This document shows positions 1 to 8,462 of a stretch of DNA of 64,000 nucleotides, piece after piece. Each line of letters starts with the position of its first letter. Positions within the stretch are counted from its first letter, which is position 1. The notes under the pieces were generated by a model. The model was not told the origin of the DNA and ran no database searches. It was given only the letters and a program-made list of their open reading frames with translations. A program made the position numbers and the translations under genes. The stretch is from Lentimicrobiaceae bacterium (GTDB lineage: Bacteria; Bacteroidota; Bacteroidia; Bacteroidales; JALOCA01), in assembly GCA_023227965.1 (NCBI GenBank), contig JALOCA010000010.1, forward strand, positions 24,831 to 88,830, written 5' to 3'.

Positions 1-691
1 CTCGTTCGCAAAGCATCACGTTTTCGTTGCCACCGCTTAAGATAAATTCAGCCATCTGGACGAGTTCCTGTAACGTTGTGCCGAAGCCGCGTTTCAGCAA
101 TACCGGTTTACTGCTTTTGCCGCATTTGCGCAAAATTCCGTGGTCGTACATTGATTTGGCACCGATTTGTACGATGTCGGCATAGGCTATCACGTCGTCG
201 GCATGGGTTGAGTCTCTTACTTCGGTAATAATGTAGAAGCCGTATTTCTGCCGCATTTTATCAAGCAGTTTTAATCCTTCTAATCCTAATCCCTGGAATG
301 AATAGGGAGAGGTGCGAGGTTTGTAGGCTCCGGCGCGAAGCACTTTTGTCCCCAGTTCAAGTAAAAGTTCTGCAGTTTGTTCCATCTGTTTTTCCGACTC
401 CACCGAACAGGGACCCGCCATCATCACACAGGAATCGGGTGCACCGAACGTGATATTGCCAACTTTCACAATACGTTTTTCAGCAAGGTATTTTGTTCCG
501 GCAAGTTGAATATCCGTATCGGTAATTACCTGTTTGGTAATATATTTATCAATGCTTCTGTCGGTTTCTTTTGTTGCCGAAGGTGTTATCAGCACGTACG
601 TTTCGGGTTTTTCGTAGTGTACAGCCTGGTGATGGGTAATAAAATCTTTTAGTAAGCTTTCAGGGATGTTTTTTGCAACGTGAATGATCAT
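1..691 (-). CDS. 3-deoxy-7-phosphoheptulonate (DAHP) synthase, type I-beta, 3' part missing
   Basis: Catalyses the first shikimate-pathway step, condensing phosphoenolpyruvate with erythrose 4-phosphate. The minus strand from ATG 691 stays open to the window edge, giving 230 residues. After about 90 N-terminal residues come the family motifs MAGPCSVES, RAGAYKPRTSPY and FQGLGLEGL, then TEV and QIGAKSM, as in the KdsA/DAHP-synthase fold. PRTSPY and FQGLG fit DAHP synthase better than KDO-8-phosphate synthase. The gene begins 2 bases after the epimerase-CBS stop codon, so the two are very probably co-transcribed. A second enzyme of this type, fused to chorismate mutase, lies at 21.4-22.4 kb. The C-terminal part is outside the window. 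Confidence 0.9.
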   Translation of the reverse strand, partial: MIIHVAKNIPESLLKDFITHHQAVHYEKPETYVLITPSATKETDRSIDKYITKQVITDTDIQLAGTKYLAEKRIVKVGNITFGAPDSCVMMAGPCSVESEKQMEQTAELLLELGTKVLRAGAYKPRTSPYSFQGLGLEGLKLLDKMRQKYGFYIITEVRDSTHADDVIAYADIVQIGAKSMYDHGILRKCGKSSKPVLLKRGFGTTLQELVQMAEFILSGGNENVMLCER

Positions 692-693
692 AT

Positions 694-1701
694 TTATAAT
701 TCTCCTTTAATTAAGTTGTGGAAAGAAACGGCGCCCATCAGTTGATGGTTATGGTTTATTACCGGCACAAAATTTACGTTATGCGATTGCCGGCTTACTT
801 TTTCGAGCATATCTTTCACATTTTCGTTGTCATAAATATAAAATGGGTTACGATTGATAAAATCTATCTTTTTCAGTTCGTTAAAATCGCTGTAATGCCG
901 GATGAGAGCCCTGCGGAGGTCGCCGTCGGTGATTAAGCCTTTCAGTTCGTTATTTCCATTTACGACGAGACAAAAGCCCATTTTCACCTCGCTTATGCGT
1001 ACCAATACCTCAAGTAAGTCCAATTCGCTTTCCTTTACAATGGCTAATTCGTTGGTTTTTTTCATGAATGAACTTATCTTGTAGTGCATGCTGTCTCTGT
1101 CCGACTTCAGTTTCAGCAATGATTTACTCAGGTATTCCGATTTCAGCAGGTAAGAACCCGAAACGGCACAATACACTCCGAGGTTTCGCAATATGAATGA
1201 AATTTCCTCATTCACACCTCCGTCAACGTGGATTAATTTATCCGGAAATTTATCTTTGAACGCCCTTATTTTTTCAAAATTTCTTTCGTCGAAGTTGCCA
1301 CCACTTTTCCCCGGAACAGTAGTCATAAGTAAAATATGTGAAAAAACGTCCTTGTAATGTTCAAAAACACTGATAGGAGTTTGTGTCATGATTGCTAAAC
1401 CCCAGTTTGTATAATGATTATTACCCGGCGTAAACGGACGAAGAAGGTTTTCATATTGTACGGTAACCGATTCAACAGAAAGTTCTTTTATCCCTTCGAT
1501 GTATTTTTCAGGTTCGGGCGAAATGATGTGTAGGTCAATGGGTGTAGCACTTATTTTCCTTATTTTACGGATATCGTCAAAAACACTGAGGTCGTCGTTG
1601 CTATCAATATGAAAAAAATCAATGTTCAGCTTATCGAGTTTCTTAACCGAATCCACCAGTTTTTCGCGGGCAACGGAGTATAAAGAAGCAGATATTTTCA
1701 T
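694..1701 (-). CDS. Ribulose-phosphate 3-epimerase-like TIM barrel fused to a CBS-domain pair
   Basis: 335 residues. Residues 1-205 resemble ribulose-phosphate 3-epimerase: HID near 31-33 (normally HxDVMDG), DLH at 56-58 (normally DVHLM), MTTVPGKSGG near 126-135 (normally MSVNPGFGGQ) and VDGG at 159-162. The metal-binding and catalytic His and Asp positions therefore look kept, although the flanking consensus is altered. Residues 213-335 form two CBS repeats; the first has TDGDLRR (258-264), a signature also seen in the CBS pairs of arabinose-5-phosphate isomerases and some nucleotidyltransferases. The DAHP synthase follows 2 bases downstream. Inference: a pentose-phosphate enzyme regulated by a nucleotide, perhaps feeding erythrose 4-phosphate to its neighbour. 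The substrate is not proven. Confidence 0.75.
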   Translation of the reverse strand: MKISASLYSVAREKLVDSVKKLDKLNIDFFHIDSNDDLSVFDDIRKIRKISATPIDLHIISPEPEKYIEGIKELSVESVTVQYENLLRPFTPGNNHYTNWGLAIMTQTPISVFEHYKDVFSHILLMTTVPGKSGGNFDERNFEKIRAFKDKFPDKLIHVDGGVNEEISFILRNLGVYCAVSGSYLLKSEYLSKSLLKLKSDRDSMHYKISSFMKKTNELAIVKESELDLLEVLVRISEVKMGFCLVVNGNNELKGLITDGDLRRALIRHYSDFNELKKIDFINRNPFYIYDNENVKDMLEKVSRQSHNVNFVPVINHNHQLMGAVSFHNLIKGEL

Positions 1702-1856
1702 TTGTTATTAATCGTTAATTTATTGGTTACATAGCTTGTCCCGATAGCCCAGGGGAATATCCATAAAATATCATTCTCGGTTGGTATAGGCATAGCCCTT
1801 ATGGACATTTCATTTATAAAGAATAGATCATCCCGGAAACAGAGCATAGCGGGCAT
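1698..1856 (-). CDS. Possible 52-residue leader ORF, rich in aromatic residues
   Basis: Starts a few bases after the predicted transcription start (-7 element at 1869-1876) and its TGA overlaps the ATG of the epimerase-CBS gene (ATGA), so translation could be coupled. It holds two Trp, one Tyr and several Phe, including a WIFPW run near residues 32-36. I recognise no family. It could be a chance ORF in an untranslated leader. The position upstream of a DAHP synthase operon is the only reason to record it. Confidence 0.25.
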   Translation of the reverse strand: MPAMLCFRDDLFFINEMSIRAMPIPTENDILWIFPWAIGTSYVTNKLTINNK

Positions 1857-1868
1857 GTAATAAAAGGA

Positions 1869-1876
1869 CAAAAGTA
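1869..1876 (-). promoter_or_regulatory. -7 promoter element for the epimerase-CBS/DAHP synthase operon
   Basis: TACTTTTG on the minus strand matches the Bacteroidota TAnnTTTG element. It implies a leader of about 160 nt before the epimerase-CBS start. I see no clear -33 TTTG. Confidence 0.4.
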
Positions 1877-1994
1877 CGTAAATTGTTTTGTTTGCCGAAA
1901 AACCGGATGCAACCAATGGAAAATAACAGGCAAACCACCCCTTGCTTAATGATGTATTTCCGTTTTGGGCAGCAGGAGTGGTTGTAAAATAAGG

Positions 1995-3206
1995 CTAATT
2001 TACAAAGTTACCATTTACAATATCATAAGCATCCTGGGCAATAACCAATTCTTCATTGGTAGGGATAATTACAACTTTCACCTTTGCATCGGGTGGAGAA
2101 ATGAGGGCGTCTTCACCACGCAATTCCTTGTTGATAGATTTGTCAACCTTAATTCCCATAAAATCGAGACCATCCAGCACTTCGGCACGGGTAACCCAGT
2201 CGTTTTCGCCCACACCTCCGGTAAAAACAACAACATCCACACCCTTCATTGCAGCTGCATAGGCTCCAATGTATTTGCGGATGCGATAACGATACATCTT
2301 CAGTGCAATTTCAGCCCTTACATTGCCTTCTCCGGCAGCGGCTTCCACGTCGCGCATATCACTCGAAACGCCTGAAATACCAAGAATCCCGCTATGTTTG
2401 TTGATAAGAGTATTCGCGGTGGCAATATCTATCTCTTCTTTATTGATAATATGAAACAGGGCACCTATATCGAGATCGCCACTGCGGGTGCCCATTATCA
2501 GTCCTTCTATAGGGGTCATCCCCATGGAAGTATCAAACGATTTGCCATTCTGGATGGCAGCAATGGAGGCACCATTACCCAAATGGCAGGTGATAATACG
2601 TTGTTTGTTTATGTCGAGGTTAAGAAATTCGCAGGCGCGTTTTGAAACGAATTTATGGCTTGAACCATGGAAGCCGTAGCGGCGGATTTTGTATTTTTCA
2701 TAGAGTGAATAAGGAATTCCATATAAATACACGAAATCGGGCATGGTTTGATGAAAAGCGGTATCGAAAACACCTACCTGGGGAACCTGGGGTAAGAGTT
2801 TGGTTATTGCATAAATTCCTTCCAGGTTAGGAGGGTTATGCAAAGGAGCCAAATCAATACATTCTTCCAATGCTTCCACAACGGCATTAGTAATATTAAC
2901 ACTGCCGCCAAATTTTTCGCCGGCATGAACCACGCGATGCCCTACGGCATCAATTTCATTCAGGCTTTTTATGCATCCGTATTTTTCGCTGGTAAGAATT
3001 CCCAGTAAATATTCAATGCCCGTTTGATGGTCGAGAATCTCTCCTTCGAGTTTTACTTCTTTACCATCGTTTCTGCTATGTTTTATTGATGACCCTTTCA
3101 GCCCGACTTTATCAACAAGACCTTTTACAAGCACTTTCCGCGAAGGCATATCGAAAAGCTGGTATTTAATGGATGAACTTCCGCAATTTAAAACTATAAT
3201 TTTCAT
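1995..3206 (-). CDS. ackA: Acetate kinase
   Basis: 403 residues, the normal family length. Interconverts acetyl phosphate and acetate with ADP/ATP, the substrate-level phosphorylation step of acetate-forming fermentation. Visible ASKHA-fold motifs are VLNCGSSSIKYQL at the N-terminus, GHRVVHAGEKFGG, DTAFHQTMP, RRYGFHGSSHKF, CHLGNGASIAA, TRSGDLDIG and VVFTGGVGEN near the C-terminus. It lies 24 bases downstream of the hydroxyacyl-CoA dehydrogenase in the same direction, which suggests a fermentation operon. No phosphotransacetylase gene is present next to it. Butyrate kinase is the nearest alternative, but the motif set is that of acetate kinase. Confidence 0.96.
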   Translation of the reverse strand: MKIIVLNCGSSSIKYQLFDMPSRKVLVKGLVDKVGLKGSSIKHSRNDGKEVKLEGEILDHQTGIEYLLGILTSEKYGCIKSLNEIDAVGHRVVHAGEKFGGSVNITNAVVEALEECIDLAPLHNPPNLEGIYAITKLLPQVPQVGVFDTAFHQTMPDFVYLYGIPYSLYEKYKIRRYGFHGSSHKFVSKRACEFLNLDINKQRIITCHLGNGASIAAIQNGKSFDTSMGMTPIEGLIMGTRSGDLDIGALFHIINKEEIDIATANTLINKHSGILGISGVSSDMRDVEAAAGEGNVRAEIALKMYRYRIRKYIGAYAAAMKGVDVVVFTGGVGENDWVTRAEVLDGLDFMGIKVDKSINKELRGEDALISPPDAKVKVVIIPTNEELVIAQDAYDIVNGNFVN

Positions 3207-3230
3207 TGTTATATATTTTTTGTCAAGGTA

Positions 3231-4193
3231 TTAATTAAATTCTGTGCAAGTAACGGTTTGTCCGATGGCTTTTCCGCCTTCGTAATTATAAAACCCCTTG
3301 CCTACGCGGCGTCCTACCTGGTTGGCACGTACTAAACGTTTGATGATAGGGGAAGCTTTAAACTGTTTTTCACCGAATTCGGCATAGAGGTTGTCCATCC
3401 ATTTCAACAGTTTATCCAGCCCGATACGATCTGCCATTTCGAGGGGTCCGAATTGCAGACCAAATCCTAATTTCATTGTTTCATCAATGGCTTCCACCGA
3501 GCCGACTCCTTCCATCAGGATTTCGCAAGCTTCATTGATAAGTGTAACGATGAGTCTTGTGCTGATATTACCGGGAGATTCGTTGATATTGATCACCTTT
3601 TTCCCTATCATCCGTGCAAATTTATTTACCATTTCATAGGCTTCATCGCAAGTTTGCACTCCTTTTACCACTTCAACAATTTTCACCTTGGAAGCAGGGG
3701 CAAGAAAATGCAACCCTACGGCTCTTTCGGGATGTTTGAGTACAGAAGCCAGGTCGGAAATGGTAAGTGTAGAAGTGTTTGAGGTAATAACGGTATTTTC
3801 TTTTACTTCTTCTTCCAGTTTTTGGAAAATCTCTTTCCGGATTTCGATGCTGGTCCCTTTTTTCTTGGAATCAATGGTTTCAATTACTATATCGCAGTCT
3901 TTCAGGTCGGAGTATGAAGTAGTTCCCTTGATACGGCTGAGGATGAGCTTTTTCTCACTGGCAGTAAGTCCCCATTTGTTTATCATTTTATCAAGATGGC
4001 AAGAGATGCTTTTTAAGGCTTCTTCCACTTTCCCCTGATTGATTTCAAGAAAAATTACGTCTATTCCTGACTGGCTTACCACCCGGGTAATTTCTTCCCC
4101 CATGGTTCCACATCCTATCACTCCTATTTTTTGAAGTGTCCCCTTATTCTGTATAGATTTGCTCAAGCTGAAATCCTCTAATACTTCTGGCAT
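3231..4193 (-). CDS. 3-hydroxybutyryl-CoA dehydrogenase-like protein
   Basis: 320 residues. NAD(P)-dependent oxidoreductase interconverting acetoacetyl-CoA and 3-hydroxybutyryl-CoA. A Rossmann motif GVIGCGTMG begins near residue 24, after an N-terminal extension of about 20 residues. Then come SNTSTLTIS (substrate loop), GLHFLAPASKVKIVEVV (catalytic His and paired Glu) and a C-terminal domain with KLGFGLQFGPLEMADRIGLD and GRRVGKGFYNY. The usual VNR of the helix after the PGF loop reads STR here, so the conserved Asn is absent. The gene leads a two-gene unit with ackA. The pairing suggests acyl-CoA fermentation, but no other butyrate-pathway genes are in the window. Confidence 0.87.
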   Translation of the reverse strand: MPEVLEDFSLSKSIQNKGTLQKIGVIGCGTMGEEITRVVSQSGIDVIFLEINQGKVEEALKSISCHLDKMINKWGLTASEKKLILSRIKGTTSYSDLKDCDIVIETIDSKKKGTSIEIRKEIFQKLEEEVKENTVITSNTSTLTISDLASVLKHPERAVGLHFLAPASKVKIVEVVKGVQTCDEAYEMVNKFARMIGKKVININESPGNISTRLIVTLINEACEILMEGVGSVEAIDETMKLGFGLQFGPLEMADRIGLDKLLKWMDNLYAEFGEKQFKASPIIKRLVRANQVGRRVGKGFYNYEGGKAIGQTVTCTEFN

Positions 4194-4256
4194 TTTATTT
4201 GATATTTAATTGTTTATAAAAGTTTGTTCCGTTTTTTTATTCAATAGCTGAACGTT

Positions 4257-4264
4257 CAAAATTA
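4257..4264 (-). promoter_or_regulatory. -7 promoter element for the dehydrogenase-ackA unit
   Basis: TAATTTTG on the minus strand, about 64 bases before the dehydrogenase ATG. It fits TAnnTTTG; no clear -33 box is visible. Confidence 0.4.
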
Positions 4265-4338
4265 AAACATATTTCACCACAGCCATTAAAAAAAAAGAAG
4301 TTTTTTTCGAAGAATATATTTAGGCGGTATTTTAGTAA

Positions 4339-4346
4339 TAAATTTG
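4339..4346 (+). promoter_or_regulatory. -7 promoter element for the DUF4271-hemD-rnpA-yidD block
   Basis: TAAATTTG about 18 bases before the DUF4271 start at 4366, so the leader would be very short. Confidence 0.45.
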
Positions 4347-4365
4347 CAAACTAAATACCCACCGG

Positions 4366-5274
4366 ATGGTAGCCGACAGTGTCACCTACGTTTATTTTAG
4401 CTCGGAAGTCAATGATAGTTCTGTAATACAGCTTGTCCCATTTTCGCCGGACTTGCCCTCTGCATTTTATGATTCGATAAAACAGCAAAGCGACAGTGTT
4501 TCCGTTAATTTTTCGACCCTCAATACCCATTTGTACGAAACGCCTCCAAAAGATTCTTTAATGCTGACAACGTCCCTGCTCTATCCACACTCCCTGCCAG
4601 TATTCCGGATAGCGCCGCATTACATCCAAAAAGAAAATACCGATTGGATTTGGGGTATATTCCTGCTTAATTTATTGCTCTTTACCTGGGGGCGTTTGTT
4701 TTACAGGAAACGGATTGCAATGATCTTTAAGGCTTTTTTTGCCCGCAGACTAATGAACCAGTTGGTTCGCGAGGGCGATCTGTTTAATGAGCGCATTGCC
4801 ATTTCTCTCTCCTTGATTTTTATTACGTCAGTGTCTTTATTTATTTATTCTGGTTTTGGTGTTGCGGGCGTTACGTTTATTCGCTACGAAGGATTGGTGT
4901 TATTTGGAGAAATTTTAGCAGGTACTATTGGGTTTTTTGGGTTAAAACTATTATTTATCCGGCTTATAGGACATGTTTTTAAAAATTACAACCAGTCGCA
5001 CGAATATCTCACTACCGAATTTTTGTTTTATTTGGTACTTGGTATGCTGATAACTCCCCTGATGCTGCTAATTTGTTATACAAAAACAGTTTATATTTAT
5101 TATTTTGTAGCATTTTTTGTAGCATTTTGGTTTCTATATAAATTTCTACGCGGATTTTCCATTGGCTTATCCCATTCTAAGTTTTCTATTCTTTATTTAT
5201 TTTTATATCTTTGCACCCTTGAAATTTTGCCTGCGTTAGTTCTGATTAAAATAGCGTTGATTTATTCTAATTAG
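4366..5274 (+). CDS. DUF4271 family integral membrane protein
   Basis: 302 residues. About 95 soluble N-terminal residues are followed by roughly seven hydrophobic segments: TDWIWGIFLLNLLLF, then segments near 145-165, 170-200, 220-240, 245-260 and 275-295. The pattern and the position immediately before hemD and rnpA match the DUF4271 family of Bacteroidota, whose function is unknown. It is the first gene of a block in which the next four genes follow at short distance. The start is supported by a TAnnTTTG element 18 bases upstream. Confidence 0.75.
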   Translation: MVADSVTYVYFSSEVNDSSVIQLVPFSPDLPSAFYDSIKQQSDSVSVNFSTLNTHLYETPPKDSLMLTTSLLYPHSLPVFRIAPHYIQKENTDWIWGIFLLNLLLFTWGRLFYRKRIAMIFKAFFARRLMNQLVREGDLFNERIAISLSLIFITSVSLFIYSGFGVAGVTFIRYEGLVLFGEILAGTIGFFGLKLLFIRLIGHVFKNYNQSHEYLTTEFLFYLVLGMLITPLMLLICYTKTVYIYYFVAFFVAFWFLYKFLRGFSIGLSHSKFSILYLFLYLCTLEILPALVLIKIALIYSN

Positions 5275-5326
5275 AATATTACTAAATGATTACAACTAAC
5301 ATTTTTTGTACAACAACAGAAAAAAA

Positions 5327-6082
5327 ATGGCTCAGAAAATAAAAAACATTCTTGTATCGCAACCCCAACCGGTAGATTTTGAAAAATCGCCCTATGGTGA
5401 ACTCGCAAAAAAGTACAATCTTGTATTTGAATTCAATAAGTTTTTCAGGATAGAAGGAATTTGCTCAAGTGATTTCCGGAAAGAAAAAATTTATCTTCTC
5501 GAATACACAGCAGTAATTTTCAGCAGTAAAAATGCGGTGGATAACTATTTCAGACTTGCAAAAGAACTAAGGCTTGAAATTCCAGACGAAATGAAATATT
5601 TTTGTTTCAATGAGTCGGTAGCCTATTATCTGCAAAAATATATCCAGTTCCGTAAAAGGAAAATCTTTTTTGGTAAAGAGGACATTATGTCGTTGCTTGA
5701 TATTATGAAAAAGCACAAAACCGAAAAATTTCTCTTTCCTTGTGCTGATAATCATAAAGATACACTTCCTGCTTTGCTTGATGAAGCAAAATTTGATTAT
5801 TGCAAAGCTGTAATGTACAAAACCGTACCCAATGACTTATCGAATATTGATCTGAAGCAATATGATATGCTTGTTTTTTTCAGTCCTACCGGAATTCAGT
5901 CGTTACGGTTGAATTTTCCCGATTTTGAACAGGGAAACATCATTATTGCCGCCATGGGGTCAACAACTACACAAGCTGTTATTGATGCCAATCTTACACT
6001 AAATATCAGTGCGCCCACTAAAACATCTCCGTCCATCACTTCTGCCATTGATGAATATTTACAAAAAATAAATAAAAAGTAA
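5327..6082 (+). CDS. hemD: Uroporphyrinogen-III synthase family protein
   Basis: 251 residues from ATG 5327; an in-frame TTG at 5306 is a less likely start. HemD closes and flips ring D of hydroxymethylbilane in tetrapyrrole synthesis. The protein has the two-lobe HemD layout, with an ILVSQPQP opening, a central linker, then MLVFFSPTGIQSLRLNFP and IIAAMGSTTTQAVIDANL, which are the C-terminal half signatures (FxSPxxV and G-x-x-T-x-x-A). Sequence identity in this family is generally low, so the call rests on those motifs and on the conserved DUF4271-hemD-rnpA order. No other heme genes are nearby. Confidence 0.82.
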   Translation: MAQKIKNILVSQPQPVDFEKSPYGELAKKYNLVFEFNKFFRIEGICSSDFRKEKIYLLEYTAVIFSSKNAVDNYFRLAKELRLEIPDEMKYFCFNESVAYYLQKYIQFRKRKIFFGKEDIMSLLDIMKKHKTEKFLFPCADNHKDTLPALLDEAKFDYCKAVMYKTVPNDLSNIDLKQYDMLVFFSPTGIQSLRLNFPDFEQGNIIIAAMGSTTTQAVIDANLTLNISAPTKTSPSITSAIDEYLQKINKK

Positions 6083-6137
6083 CTCTGGTATTTACTTTTA
6101 TTTACCGGATTCTAAAATCCTTACCATTGTTAAGGAC

Positions 6138-6530
6138 ATGAAATGTACATTTACTAAAAAAGAAAAAGTATGCAATGAAAAAATTGCAGAAGACCTGTTT
6201 ACACACGGAGCCACTTTTTCTGTTGCAAATTTCAGGATATTCTGGCAAATGGACACTCTTATTACCACCATCCCTGCACAAATTCTTATCAGTATTCCCA
6301 AAAAAAGGATGAAACATGCCACTGACCGGAACCATATGAAACGTCTTATTAAAGAAGCTTATAGGAAAAATAAACACTCATTTTATCAATTTCTTACAGA
6401 AAAAAATAAACAATGTGTTTTTGCACTTGTTTTTACAGGCAGGGAAAACATCAGTTATCCACAGGCAGAAGATACAATTTTGCTAATTTTACAACGTTTA
6501 TACAGCGAATATGAAAAACTTGCTGGGTAA
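6138..6530 (+). CDS. rnpA: Ribonuclease P protein component
   Basis: 130 residues. Small basic protein that assists the RNase P RNA in 5' maturation of tRNAs. It opens with a KKEKVCNEK block and carries the family signature as RNHMKRLIKEAYR, with ISIPKKRMKHATDRN before it. Its end overlaps the start of yidD by 20 bases, the usual rnpA-yidD arrangement. Confidence 0.93.
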   Translation: MKCTFTKKEKVCNEKIAEDLFTHGATFSVANFRIFWQMDTLITTIPAQILISIPKKRMKHATDRNHMKRLIKEAYRKNKHSFYQFLTEKNKQCVFALVFTGRENISYPQAEDTILLILQRLYSEYEKLAG

Positions 6531-6732
6531 CCTGTTTATTTTTATAATCCGGATATATCAAATGGTTATTTCGCCATACCTTATGCCTTCCTGCCGTTTT
6601 ACCCCTTCATGTTCGGCATACAGCGCCGAAGCAATAAAAAAGCATGGAGCTTTTAGGGGAGGATGGCTTTCGCTGAAAAGAATTTTTCGATGCCACCCCT
6701 GGGGAGGAAGCGGCTATGATCCTGTACCTTAA
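6511..6732 (+). CDS. yidD: Membrane protein insertion efficiency factor YidD
   Basis: 73 residues. Shows the whole family pattern: IRIYQMVISPYL, then SCRFTPSCSAYSAEAIKKHG, RGGWLSLKRIFRCHPWGGSGYDPVP, with the three conserved Cys and a C-terminal HPWGGxGxDPVP. YidD is a short membrane-associated protein that helps YidC-dependent insertion. The start lies inside the rnpA end, so the two are translationally linked. Confidence 0.96.
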   Translation: MKNLLGNLFIFIIRIYQMVISPYLMPSCRFTPSCSAYSAEAIKKHGAFRGGWLSLKRIFRCHPWGGSGYDPVP

Positions 6733-6751
6733 AATATTGAAATTTATTTGC

Positions 6752-8455
6752 ATGAAAACCATAAAAGAAAAAAGTCATCTGTTAGCACGAACCTCAATTC
6801 TGTTTCTGTTCGTTTTTATTTTTATACTACCAACTGTTGCCCAGAAAAAATCATCCAACAACTTCGAAGCATCAAAAAACATGGAGATTTTTACTACAAT
6901 AATTAAAGAGCTGGAAACTAATTATGTTGATGAGATCAAACCCGGAGAACTTATTCCGATTGCCATAGAATCAATGCTTGAAGACCTTGATCCTTACACC
7001 AATTATATTCCCGAATCACAGATTGAAGATTACCAGTTTATGACTACCGGACAATACGGAGGCATAGGGGCATTAATTCATAAGAACAATGATTATGTGG
7101 TAGTTTCAGAGCCTTATGCAAATTTTCCGGCGAACAAAGCTGGTTTACAGGCAGGAGACATTATACTAGAAATCAACGGTAAGTCTGCAAAGGGGAAAAC
7201 AGTAAATGAAGTGAGTGAAACTTTAAAAGGGCAACCCGGCACAGTTTGCGAAGTTCTTGTTGAAAGATATGGCGTATCGAAACCTGTAGTAAAAGCTGTT
7301 ACCCGTGAAAAAATTACTATTGACAACGTTTCTTATTTTGGTTTGCTTGATGGCAATATAGGGTTTATCCGCCTGACGGGTTTTACACAGGATGCCTCGA
7401 AAGAAGTGGCATCAGCATTAGCCAAATTAAAAGAAAAAACCACCTTGAAAGGGCTAATTCTCGACCTGAGAAATAACGGGGGCGGACTTATGAATGAAGC
7501 CATTAACATAGTTAATCTTTTTGTTGATAAAGGCGAATTGGTAGTAAGCACCAAAGGAAAACTCGACGACAAAAACAAATCGTATCGTACACAATTTATG
7601 CCTATTGACAAAGAGATTCCCCTTGTAGTGCTGGTAAACAACAACAGCGCCTCTGCTTCCGAAATTGTTTCGGGTGCCATTCAGGATCTCGACCGCGGAG
7701 TAATAGTAGGACAGCGTACATTCGGCAAGGGTCTTGTACAAAATGTTGTTCCCCTGGCTTATAACACCCAAATGAAAGTTACCGTAGCCAAATACTATAT
7801 TCCAAGTGGACGTTGCATACAGGCTATTGATTACTCACACAAAAACGGCAACGGGGCTTTTGAAAAAATACCTGATTCGCTTATCAATGCTTTTCAAACT
7901 AAAAATGGAAGAATGGTTTACGACGGAGGAGGGATTGAACCCGACGTTGTACTCGTCCCTGTTACATACAGCAATATAGCTTATACACTGGTAAATAAAT
8001 TTCTCATATTCGACTATGCAACAAAATTTTTCAGCGAACATCCTGGCATACCTCCTGCTAAGGATTTCGAAATTACTGATGCCATTTTTGATGACTTTGT
8101 AAATTTTATTTTCGATAAAGATTATTCGTACTCTACCAAAACGGAAGAAACGCTCGACAAATTGAAAGCTGTAGCCGAAAAAGAAAAATACTACGAGGCG
8201 ATTAAAGAAGAGTTTGAAGCATTAAAATCCAAGGTAAGCCACAATAAAAAAGACGAGTTACTTACCTATAAAAACGAAATTCAAACCCTGCTGAAAGCCG
8301 AAATTGCATCACGCTATTATTACCAAACCGGCAGAACCGAAGCATCATTGCCAACGGATACCGAGTTAGCTAAAGCAACAGAAATTATTAATGATACTAC
8401 CCAGTACACCTCCCTGCTGAAAATCTCATCACCAAAGCCCGAAATCAGCAAGTAA
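6752..8455 (+). CDS. C-terminal processing peptidase, S41 family
   Basis: 567 residues from ATG 6752. The 36 extra in-frame bases upstream overlap yidD, while 6752 gives a good signal peptide (ARTSILFLFVFIFILPTVAQ). Periplasmic serine protease that trims proteins from the C-terminus. Domains are an N-terminal helical region with LEDLDPYTNYIP, a PDZ domain around residues 95-180 (GGIGALI, AGLQAGDIILEING) and an S41 catalytic core with GFIRLTGF, LILDLRNNGGG, and SASASEI followed by TFGKGLVQ. By my count the nucleophile is about S301 and the general base Lys about K326, 25 residues apart as in Prc/CtpA. The C-terminal 120 residues are Lys/Glu-rich helices. Confidence 0.93.
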   Translation: MKTIKEKSHLLARTSILFLFVFIFILPTVAQKKSSNNFEASKNMEIFTTIIKELETNYVDEIKPGELIPIAIESMLEDLDPYTNYIPESQIEDYQFMTTGQYGGIGALIHKNNDYVVVSEPYANFPANKAGLQAGDIILEINGKSAKGKTVNEVSETLKGQPGTVCEVLVERYGVSKPVVKAVTREKITIDNVSYFGLLDGNIGFIRLTGFTQDASKEVASALAKLKEKTTLKGLILDLRNNGGGLMNEAINIVNLFVDKGELVVSTKGKLDDKNKSYRTQFMPIDKEIPLVVLVNNNSASASEIVSGAIQDLDRGVIVGQRTFGKGLVQNVVPLAYNTQMKVTVAKYYIPSGRCIQAIDYSHKNGNGAFEKIPDSLINAFQTKNGRMVYDGGGIEPDVVLVPVTYSNIAYTLVNKFLIFDYATKFFSEHPGIPPAKDFEITDAIFDDFVNFIFDKDYSYSTKTEETLDKLKAVAEKEKYYEAIKEEFEALKSKVSHNKKDELLTYKNEIQTLLKAEIASRYYYQTGRTEASLPTDTELAKATEIINDTTQYTSLLKISSPKPEISK

Positions 8456-8462
8456 AACCGCC

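Noticed and set aside
377..652. Plus-strand open frame of 91 codons
   Set aside because: It lies opposite the DAHP synthase gene, whose motifs are clear on the minus strand.
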